Assembly (NCBI GenBank): GCA_900771325.1 | Contig: CAAGNN010000057.1 | Span: 1-9,387 of the forward strand | Direction: 5' to 3' | Origin: Kiritimatiellia bacterium | GTDB taxonomy: Bacteria; Verrucomicrobiota; Kiritimatiellia; RFP12; DVOR01 | DNA length: 9,387 nt | In this document: piece after piece, positions 4,357 through 9,387 of the stretch | How the letters are laid out: each line of letters begins with the position of its first letter | How positions within the stretch are numbered: position 1 is the stretch's first letter | Program-made: the position numbers and the translations under genes | The notes under the pieces: model-generated | The model's input: only the letters and a program-made list of their open reading frames with translations | Databases searched by the model: none | Told to the model about the DNA's origin: nothing

Positions 4357-6317
4357 CCAAGCTCGAGGGGGTCATCGAGCTGGGGCCAAAGCCCTTTGAG
4401 CGCAACGCCAAGGGCGGGCTGTGCACGCGGATCGGGACGGTCTTCCTGCGCACGCCGGGGTTGGTCACGCTGCCGGGCATCCACGCGATGCAGCGGATGG
4501 CCTTCATCGAGGAACTGAACCGCCGGCGGATGGAGGGGGGCGAGCCGCCGCTCACCGATGCCGAGGTGGACCTGGAAATCGCCGAGAGCGTCGACCTGCT
4601 CTTCGACGAGAACTACGCGCTCATTCGCCCCGACCCGCGGCGGATGGAGCTGGCGATGCGCGGGGACGTCTTCCTGCAGCACTACGTCTCCAAGCGCAAG
4701 ATTAGATACCTCAACATCCAGAACTCGCAGGTGCGCGACGCGCTGCGTCAGTGCGGCGAGGCGTGGCGTATGGCGCCCATCCCGCGCTACGAGGAGGAGA
4801 TCCGCACGCTCATCGAGAACGCGCGCGTGGGGATTGGGTCGCGCGCCATCTACTACTACAACCATCTCACCGGCACGCGTTTCCTGACCTTGGGCTCCTT
4901 CCGGTCGATTGGCGACCTGCCGGAGGCCGAGCTGCGCGCGCTGCTGCTCGAAATCCAGAAGAACCTGCAGTGCCGTAACCGCTTCGCCAACCCGGAGATT
5001 GACTTCCTCCCGGCCGACGCGATGAGCGTGGCGCAGTTCGCCGACGAGCCCTTCGCCGAGATGGACGAGAAGGCCCTGCGTGCGGCGTACGGTCGGCTGC
5101 TCTCGGCCTTCGAGCAGGGGGTGAAGGATCCGAGCCTGCGCCAGGATAATCCCGACGACCCGGGTTGGCGGCGCGCGCTCTCGGGCGCGTTGGTGCAGAA
5201 GAGCAACGAGACCGGTGTGGCCGCCGTCATCGAGGGGCTCTCGCCCGAGTTCTTTATGCAGATCGAGTGGCTCCCCGGCGGGCGCGTGGCCGAGGGCGAA
5301 CTCTTCTTCGACCCCATCTTTACCGAGGCCGACGAGCACCCCGAGGATGACCAGCTCCGCCGGCTCTGCGACCACCGCGCCCGCGCCATCCTCTTCAACT
5401 ATGTGCGCGAATACTCGCAGATTGAGTACGTCAACATCGGCCGTACGCGCCGGTCGCTCTCCGGCCGCACCGGGCAGGGACCGCGCGCCTTCGTCTATAT
5501 CGTCGAGCTCAAGGAGCGCTATCGCGACAAGCCGCAGGTGAAGATTATCCGCATTCAGCGCTGGACCGTGGCCTCGCACCTGGCCGAGGGCAAGCCGTTG
5601 CTCCAATCGATGATCGAGGCCGAGGACTACACCGACTACGTGATGGACCGGCGCCTCGGCGCGCGACAGCTGGGGATGCACCTGCCCGCCACGATGATTC
5701 CGCGCACCTTCCGCGAACTGGTGCGCGACCGCGATGGCGCCTTGCAGAACGTCTGGACCGGCTACTTCGAGCGCGACTACATCTCCGGCTTCGCCACCGA
5801 CAAGATCCCCGAGCACCTCTACGCCTCCGACGCCTTCGCCTCGGCCTTCTGCCGCCTCCTCGGCCAGGCCGCCGCGCCCAACATCGTCGTCGGCCGCGCC
5901 ACCGTCGAGGGCGGCAAGACCATCTTCGATGACGGCGACGAGGTCATCCAGCTCAACGCCTTCCACCTCCCCCAGCACCTCATCCTCTCCGAGCCCACCG
6001 GCTCCTTCACCAACTATGCGCGCCCCTACGTCGAGACCATCGCCGACTACGCCGCCGCCCTCAACCGCCGCAAGGAGCTCTTCACCTCCAACTTCGAGCA
6101 GCTCGCCGACATCTTCGTTAACAGCTTTGAGGACGAACTCGCGCGCATCCAGCGCGTCTACCGCGAGCGCCGCGCCGGCTTCGACACCCTCTTCCGCGAC
6201 CGGCCGATGGACGTCAATGGCTCAATCGCCTACCGCTGGAAGTGCGTCCTCGCGCGCCTCGACGCGGTCAACGCCCACGCCCTCGCCTGCCACTTGCGCG
6301 ACTATATCGACTATTAA
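4353..6317 (+). CDS. Unrecognised 654-residue protein in the folD operon
   Basis: I cannot assign a family. The protein is soluble-looking: no signal peptide and no clear membrane helix, with many charged and aromatic residues. It opens with M-T-K-L-E-G-V-I-E-L-G-P. Conserved-looking stretches include R-Y-L-N-I-Q-N-S-Q (about 118-126), Y-Y-Y-N-H-L-T-G-T-R-F (about 167-177), V-N-I-G-R-T-R-R-S-L-S-G-R-T-G-Q-G (about 366-382) and I-F-D-D-G-D-E-V-I-Q-L (about 527-537); the C-terminal 80 residues look helical (E-L-A-R-I-Q-R-V-Y-R-E-R-R). The I-F-D-D-G-D-E-V stretch could be an acidic metal or nucleotide site, but this is a guess. The start overlaps the folD stop by 4 nt and no separate promoter is visible; a HIT gene follows after 25 nt. 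Third-position GC bias supports coding on this strand; the long reverse-strand frame across it is a shadow. Confidence 0.85.
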   Translation: MTKLEGVIELGPKPFERNAKGGLCTRIGTVFLRTPGLVTLPGIHAMQRMAFIEELNRRRMEGGEPPLTDAEVDLEIAESVDLLFDENYALIRPDPRRMELAMRGDVFLQHYVSKRKIRYLNIQNSQVRDALRQCGEAWRMAPIPRYEEEIRTLIENARVGIGSRAIYYYNHLTGTRFLTLGSFRSIGDLPEAELRALLLEIQKNLQCRNRFANPEIDFLPADAMSVAQFADEPFAEMDEKALRAAYGRLLSAFEQGVKDPSLRQDNPDDPGWRRALSGALVQKSNETGVAAVIEGLSPEFFMQIEWLPGGRVAEGELFFDPIFTEADEHPEDDQLRRLCDHRARAILFNYVREYSQIEYVNIGRTRRSLSGRTGQGPRAFVYIVELKERYRDKPQVKIIRIQRWTVASHLAEGKPLLQSMIEAEDYTDYVMDRRLGARQLGMHLPATMIPRTFRELVRDRDGALQNVWTGYFERDYISGFATDKIPEHLYASDAFASAFCRLLGQAAAPNIVVGRATVEGGKTIFDDGDEVIQLNAFHLPQHLILSEPTGSFTNYARPYVETIADYAAALNRRKELFTSNFEQLADIFVNSFEDELARIQRVYRERRAGFDTLFRDRPMDVNGSIAYRWKCVLARLDAVNAHALACHLRDYIDY

Positions 6318-6342
6318 CCCCGCGCCCCGAAAGGTTCCCCCG

Positions 6343-6774
6343 ATGAGCACCCCTGCCTCCGACTGCAACTGCATCTTCTGCAAGATTATCCGCGGCGAAA
6401 TCCCCTCCCACAAGGTCTTTGAGGACGACCACGCCTACGCCTTCCTCGACATCAATCCCTTCGGCCGCGGCCACACCCTCGTCATCCCCAAGTTCCACGC
6501 CCCCGACCTCTTCCATCTGCCCCCCGAGGAGCTCGCCGGCGTAATGCCCGCCGTCCAGCGCGTGGCCACCCTCCTCAAGAGCCGCCTTCACTGCGACGGC
6601 CTCGCCTTCCTCCAGCTCAATGGCGAAGTCGCCGGCCAGACCGTCTTCCACGTCCACTTCCACCTCATCCCCCGCTACGCCGGTCAACCCAACGGCTGGG
6701 CCCCCCTCTCCGGCGACGAACTCGCCGCCGCCAAGGACTTCCCCGCCATCCTCTCCACCCTCCGCGACGAATAA
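6343..6774 (+). CDS. HIT family nucleotide hydrolase (HinT-like)
   Basis: A 143-residue histidine-triad protein; the family hydrolyses or transfers nucleotide phosphoramidates and dinucleoside polyphosphates in the cytosol. The triad is H-V-H-F-H (103-107, nucleophile His105), preceded by N-G-E-V-A-G-Q (93-99). The N-terminus has C-x-F-C (Cys10, Cys13), which with His44 would fit the zinc site of the Fhit/HinT type, then K-I-I-R-G-E-I-P (14-21). The length is typical. ATG 6343 is preceded by a weak GAAAGG (6329-6334) at 8 nt. It lies 25 nt after the 654-residue gene and is likely its operon partner. The specific substrate cannot be told from sequence; HinT-like is the nearest broad label. Confidence 0.93.
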   Translation: MSTPASDCNCIFCKIIRGEIPSHKVFEDDHAYAFLDINPFGRGHTLVIPKFHAPDLFHLPPEELAGVMPAVQRVATLLKSRLHCDGLAFLQLNGEVAGQTVFHVHFHLIPRYAGQPNGWAPLSGDELAAAKDFPAILSTLRDE

Positions 6775-6978
6775 CCCCGCGCGGGACAGCCCGCCCCCAC
6801 ACCCCTCGGGAGCGCGGGACGCTCCACCCCGGACGAAACGCCCTCCGGGCACTTCGGCCTATGGACCGTTCATCGTGCACTGTTCACTGTTCACCTCCTC
6901 GGGCACGCGCAGCGGGGATACGCTCCGCGCCTCCCCGCCAGGGCCGTTGGGGGCTCCACCCCCAAGCCCTCCTGTCCA
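6775..6978. other. Hairpin-rich non-coding gap after the HIT gene
   Basis: No gene supported here. Hairpins follow directly: 6781-6794 (5-bp stem, loop ACAG), 6809-6825 (6-bp stem, loop CGGGA), and 6947-6965 (TTGGGGG, loop CTCCA, CCCCCAA). The first begins 7 nt after the HIT stop and might end the folD operon transcript, though without a T-run. The heptamer array 6861-6895 lies in the middle. Confidence 0.6.
6861..6895. repeat. Heptanucleotide repeat (GTTCACT type)
   Basis: Consecutive 7-mers ATGGACC, GTTCATC, GTGCACT, GTTCACT, GTTCACC. It is the same heptamer family as 343-377, with substitutions in a fixed 7-bp register. Confidence 0.75.
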
Positions 6979-7066
6979 CCTCCTTTTCGCCTCCGCCCCG
7001 GGTTGAGCTCGAGGTAGGCCCGGGTTGACCCTCGACCCGGGCCTAGTTCATTCTTTCCCCGGGCAG
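6979..7066. repeat. Short 22-bp-unit array, third copy
   Basis: Four units of 22 bp (6979, 7001, 7023, 7045). Units at 7001-7044 closely match units 8958-9001 of the long array: both begin GGTTG or GGTTC, carry CTCGAGGTAGG in the first unit and GGTTGACCCTCGA in the second. This shows the same element at a third site, with its flank module inverted next to it (7082-7121). Confidence 0.75.
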
Positions 7067-7081
7067 GGGGGGGCTGGCGCA

Positions 7082-7121
7082 GCGAGGGTAAGCGTTGTGC
7101 TTCGGCCTGCTCCGCCAGGCC
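7082..7121 (-). repeat. 40-bp flank module, copy B (inverted)
   Basis: The reverse complement matches 220-259 at 37 of 40 positions by my alignment, including AACGCTTACCCTCGC and the GGCCTG/CAGGCC hairpin. It lies 15 bp past a 22-bp array but in the opposite orientation to copy A, so the module and the array can be rearranged relative to each other. Confidence 0.8.
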
Positions 7122-7190
7122 CAGTGCACAGCCTGAAGGTTTTGCATGCGGTGCTCCACGCCTCCTCCTCCGCCCCTGCTCCACCTCGCA

Positions 7191-7221
7191 CCCGGGGCGG
7201 GTGGCTTGGCGGAGTTGGCCA
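7191..7221 (+). repeat. Isolated flank-module fragment
   Basis: CCCGGGGC is followed by a 22-bp stretch (7200-7221) resembling the last unit of the long array (9002-9023): both share GGTGGC, then TGGCGGAG. The surrounding 7122-7289 shows no gene; it is pyrimidine-rich and has GAAGGTTTTGCA (7133-7144), the reverse complement of the TGCAAAACCTT word at 9024-9034. Confidence 0.55.
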
Positions 7222-7289
7222 GAGTCCGCCGTGGAGAAGATAGGGTGTCAATGGAATGCCGAACTAGCAGGGAAGGCCGCCCGCATTGG

Positions 7290-7318
7290 TTTACAAAGAA
7301 GTGCACCTGTGTTATTCT
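7290..7318 (+). promoter_or_regulatory. Promoter of the 7399-8430 lipoprotein gene
   Basis: TTTACA (7290-7295; 5 of 6 to consensus), exactly 17 bp, then TATTCT (7313-7318; 4 of 6), with TGTGT immediately upstream (extended -10). The start point would be near 7325, leaving a leader of about 74 nt with no obvious riboswitch fold. This is the best promoter in the window. Confidence 0.6.
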
Positions 7319-7398
7319 GCTTGCACGATTATGTGCGCGGTAGAAAATAGAGTGTTTAAGTCTTCAGGAATGTATGAGAATTGAATAGGAGGTGGACG

Positions 7399-8430
7399 AT
7401 GAACGTGTGGAAAGAGTCATTGCGGTCTATGATGTTGACGGTTTTGGCTTTTGTGGTCTCGGGGTGTTCTTTCTTCGATAATCTCGCACGACGTAAAATT
7501 CCAATCTATGACTTCAATCAGCGTAGCGTCATTGCGGTTTTAGATCACGTTTCCCCCGAGTATAGCACGCGTGAGATTTATGAACTAAACCCAGACTTTG
7601 GGCGGAAAACATTCGTCACCTACCAAAGTTTCGCCGATAACAAACGTGTAAAGATAAGGCGATATACATTTGACGGGGTGCAAGTCGAAGAGTGGGATGT
7701 CCCAATGTGGTTTTATAGGACCCAAAGCTTTTCTACGCGCGAGAACTGGTTGGTCTATCAAAAAGACGAGGTGCTGATGGCGCGCGATCTCTCGGATTTG
7801 TCCAAGCCGAGCCGACAACTGTCTCCAACGATAAAAGGATTTAAGTTGGCGTGGGGGAGCGTAGAACCCAGTTTTGTCTGGCTTACGGACAAGACCCTCT
7901 TGTGTCTAATGCGCCCAGAAGGCTCTCGCGAAGGAGGGCAGTTATGGAAACTTTCTCTTGAAGGTGATAGCGAACTCCTTCGTTCGGATATTGACTCCAC
8001 ATGGCCCCACCGTGTCCTCTCTTCCGACTTTGCCGGGACTCATTATGCAGTAATCACAGGCGATAAGCGCGTGCTTTTCCTCGATAACCAAGCCCTGCCG
8101 ATTGGACAACTCGAGACACCCTTTGAAATCCACGTATGTGGGTGGGATGATCACGCGTGTTTCTGGGTGCACAACTATGATGGGGACTATCTATGTTACG
8201 ATGTCGAGCGTAAGACTATCGTTCATTCGGGGTGCATTCCAAAGGAGAAGAATGTGTACAACTCCTCCTTTTTCCAAGGTCAATATTACGTCCAGCACAA
8301 GCGCTTATTTTTAGGCTTTTATCGCCGCACTGTGCGAGACCTCTCCGGAACCTACATTGAGACACTTCCAAGTGAAACCTCTTCTCTTTTGCATCTTGGG
8401 AATGGGCGTTTCCTCGTGGAAGAAGACTAG
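7399..8430 (+). CDS. Putative lipoprotein of unknown function, lower-GC gene
   Basis: A 343-residue protein with a lipoprotein signal: charged start (M-N-V-W-K-E-S-L-R), hydrophobic stretch, lipobox V-S-G-C with Cys23 as the acylation site. The mature part is rich in aromatics and short strand-turn-strand segments, for example V-L-F-L-D-N, W-V-H-N-Y-D-G-D-Y-L-C-Y-D and L-W-K-L-S-L-E-G. This would suit a beta-propeller-like fold, but I do not recognise a family. ATG 7399 follows AGGAGGT (7387-7393) by 5 nt; a TTG at 7381 in the same frame is less likely because it overlaps the ribosome binding site. Base composition is visibly more AT-rich and codon use less GC-biased than in all other genes here, and repeat-rich DNA lies on both sides, so recent acquisition is possible. 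No co-oriented partner lies close by. Confidence 0.85.
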   Translation: MNVWKESLRSMMLTVLAFVVSGCSFFDNLARRKIPIYDFNQRSVIAVLDHVSPEYSTREIYELNPDFGRKTFVTYQSFADNKRVKIRRYTFDGVQVEEWDVPMWFYRTQSFSTRENWLVYQKDEVLMARDLSDLSKPSRQLSPTIKGFKLAWGSVEPSFVWLTDKTLLCLMRPEGSREGGQLWKLSLEGDSELLRSDIDSTWPHRVLSSDFAGTHYAVITGDKRVLFLDNQALPIGQLETPFEIHVCGWDDHACFWVHNYDGDYLCYDVERKTIVHSGCIPKEKNVYNSSFFQGQYYVQHKRLFLGFYRRTVRDLSGTYIETLPSETSSLLHLGNGRFLVEED

Positions 8431-8693
8431 GGCGACGAGTGAGCAACGTCTGAGTCATCTCTAAAAAACCGTTCCAAAAACAGTGACTGAAGGTCGAGGG
8501 CGCAGCGGGTGAGTGCGCCCGCTAGGGTGGCTGTCTCCTTGAAACCTACAGTTGCCGCTTGCGCTGTTCAGAAGTCCTCTCTTTGTTCCTCACTCCTGCT
8601 AGTCTAACATTTGTTTTTCTAGTCCTTTGAGTTGAAAGTATTCAGCGTGCGCGGGGCTGTCGTTGTGTCTTGAGGTCGCTTCGGTTGGCCCCG
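8431..8693. other. Non-coding stretch after the lipoprotein gene
   Basis: No gene supported. One clear hairpin at 8498-8520 (GGGCGCA, 9-nt loop, TGCGCCC) has no T-run after it, so it is only a weak terminator candidate. The last 22 bp (8672-8693) may be a diverged first unit of the array that follows. Confidence 0.5.
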
Positions 8694-8759
8694 GGTTCGC
8701 CTTGAGGTTGGGCCGGGTTCGTTTTGCCCCCGGGGCGAGGGAGGCAAATAAGAGGCCCA

Positions 8760-8828
8760 CTTAATTGAATTAAGAGGTGTTGTTAATTGAATTAAGTGGT
8801 GCTGTTAATTCCACTAAGAGGGCCTCTT
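8760..8828. repeat. AT-rich palindromes inside the 22-bp array
   Basis: TTAATTGAATTAAG occurs at 8761-8774 and 8783-8796, and a variant at 8805-8818. Each of the first two is an almost perfect palindrome around a central G. AAGAGG-G-CCTCTT (8816-8828) is another palindrome, and its right half also pairs with AAGAGGCCC at 8750-8758, so alternative folds are possible. Confidence 0.85.
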
Positions 8829-8856
8829 AATAGTTTGGCTCGAGCGGGGCCGAATT

Positions 8857-8941
8857 AATAAGGCGGGGCCTTGTTGGCAATAAGACGGGGTCTTGTTGCT
8901 AATAAGACGGGGTCTTATTGCCAATAAGACGGGGTCTTATT
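8857..8941. repeat. Four covarying hairpins of the 22-bp array
   Basis: Four hairpins (8857-8875, 8879-8897, 8901-8919, 8923-8941), each with two 8-nt arms and a GGG loop, separated by 3 nt. Stem pair 7/13 is G-C in the first and A-T in the other three; pair 3/17 is T-G in the first two and T-A in the last two. Pairing is therefore retained through sequence change. The whole block is framed by CGAATTAATAAG (8851-8862) and its exact inverse CTTATTAATTCG (8936-8947). Confidence 0.9.
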
Positions 8942-9002
8942 AATTCGACCCGCCCCGGGTTCGCCTCGAGGTAGGGCCGGGTTGACCCTCGATCCGGGCC
9001 GG

Positions 9003-9039
9003 GTGGCCTGGCGGAGCGAGCCACTGCAAAACCTTTACG
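9003..9039 (+). repeat. Flank module, copy C
   Basis: GTGGCCTGGCGGAGC with a matching GCCAC arm, then CTGCAAAACC and TTTACGG. It follows the 22-bp array just as copy A (220-259) follows its array, in the same orientation, and is more diverged. The outer stem pairs differ from copy A but can still form. Confidence 0.7.
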
Positions 9040-9048
9040 GTTGTCCCG

Positions 9049-9127
9049 CGTAGCCTCCCTTTGTGTTTCTTTAATCTTGCGTGCCGTCTACGTAGCCTTT
9101 CTTTGTGCGCTTTGTGTTCTCTGTGGT
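9049..9127. repeat. 17-bp direct repeat and 9-bp tandem repeat
   Basis: CGTAGCCT-yy-CTTTGTG occurs at 9049-9065 and 9091-9107 (two mismatches, 42 bp apart). The second copy runs into 9-mers CTTTGTGCG, CTTTGTGTT and CTCTGTGGT (9101-9127). No gene is supported in 9040-9244. Confidence 0.65.
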
Positions 9128-9222
9128 TGCTAAAACTTGCGCAGGTTTGGGGGAAGTGGGGTGGATCGGGGCGGGGTGGGGATGTCGTAAGGTGTTGGTT
9201 TTGCGGCGGTTTTGGGTGGGCG

Positions 9223-9273
9223 CGAAAAAAGTTGAAAAAAGTGCTTGCGTTTTTCTTCGGTTTGTGCAACTAT
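9223..9273 (+). promoter_or_regulatory. Strong-looking promoter with upstream A-tracts
   Basis: Two A6-type tracts (about 9225-9240) precede TTGCGT (9245-9250), a 17-bp spacer and AACTAT (9268-9273) with TGTGC directly upstream. A-tracts in the UP-element position plus an extended -10 suit a strong promoter such as that of an rRNA operon. The -10 hexamer itself is a modest match, and TATATG (9271-9276) is an alternative. Confidence 0.45.
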
Positions 9274-9330
9274 ATGTCCCGTTTTCGCGCCACGGTGCAA
9301 GTCACACGGCGAGCAACGGACCGGAAACCT

Positions 9331-9387
9331 TGATCTTTGGTAATTGAAGAATCGCTCAACAATCCCGGAAGGGTCTTGACCCGGAAG
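9331..9387 (+). promoter_or_regulatory. Possible rRNA-operon leader with boxA-like element
   Basis: TGATCTTTGGTAATTGA (9331-9347) resembles the boxA antitermination element of rRNA leaders (TGCTCTTTAACA type in E. coli). A small hairpin follows (GGGTC, TT, GACCC; 9371-9382). No open reading frame begins here with a ribosome binding site, which suits an untranslated leader. The 16S gene itself would lie beyond the window, so this call rests on resemblance only. Confidence 0.4.

Larger units (their letters stand above)
8694..9023. repeat. Fifteen-unit array in strict 22-bp register, mixed GC-rich and AT-rich units
   Basis: Units begin at 8694 and every 22 bp to 9002. Units 1-2 and 12-15 are GC-rich and related to the arrays at 1-220 and 6979-7066 (GGTTCG and GGTTGA starts). 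Units 3-11 carry A-rich words ending TAAG at the same offset: the final G falls at 8752, 8774, 8796, 8818, 8862, 8884, 8906 and 8928, all 22 bp or a multiple apart. Only the unit at 8826-8847 has lost this word. The spacing is kept although unit sequences are very different. No cas gene is present and the units lack a repeat/spacer split, so it is not a CRISPR array. The flank module copy follows at 9003-9039. Confidence 0.9.

Noticed and set aside
4317..5978. 553-residue reverse-strand frame
   Set aside because: It is the shadow of the plus-strand 654-residue gene. It lacks a ribosome binding site, and composition and operon context favour the plus strand.
8694..9023. CRISPR array
   Set aside because: There is no division into a constant repeat and unique spacers of typical size, the unit is only 22 bp, and no cas gene is in view.
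8940..9269. 109-residue reverse-strand frame
   Set aside because: It crosses the 22-bp array, the flank module and the candidate promoter, has biased low-complexity sequence and no ribosome binding site.

Overview
The window comes from a GC-rich bacterial chromosome. Housekeeping genes (prmA, folD, a HIT hydrolase, a CaCA cation exchanger) are mixed with lipoproteins and long non-coding stretches packed with structured repeats. A DUF3332-type lipoprotein, strong Shine-Dalgarno sites and dense intergenic repeats would suit a free-living or gut member of the PVC group (Verrucomicrobiota, Kiritimatiellota, Lentisphaerota). That placement is a weak inference; no gene here fixes the phylum.

Layout. 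Bases 1-428 hold a tandem array of GC-rich 22-bp units (partly a 66-bp repeat, 3 x 22), a conserved flank module, and a run of small hairpins and heptamers. A DUF3332-type lipoprotein (490-936) follows and ends at a 25-bp-stem hairpin. On the minus strand come a CaCA-family exchanger (1205-2224) and prmA (2383-3288), separated by inverted heptamer repeats. A heptamer/hairpin array (3314-3404) lies in the divergent prmA/folD interval. On the plus strand, folD (3466-4356), an unrecognised 654-residue protein (4353-6317, overlapping folD by 4 nt) and a HIT protein (6343-6774) look like one operon. A repeat-rich gap (6775-7289) precedes a lower-GC lipoprotein of unknown function (7399-8430). Bases 8431-9387 contain no convincing gene. 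They hold a 330-bp array of fifteen units kept in strict 22-bp register although their sequences differ greatly, then what looks like a promoter and leader with a boxA-like element, possibly of an rRNA operon starting beyond the window.

How it fits together. PrmA methylates ribosomal protein L11 and FolD supplies one-carbon folates; their divergent promoters share one repeat-filled interval. Five candidate promoters carry a T-R-T-G-N extended -10 motif. The most unusual content is non-coding: modular repeat families (22-bp hairpin units, heptamers interleaved with perfect hairpins, a 40-bp flank module) recur at several sites in both orientations, and some run into the 3' ends of genes.
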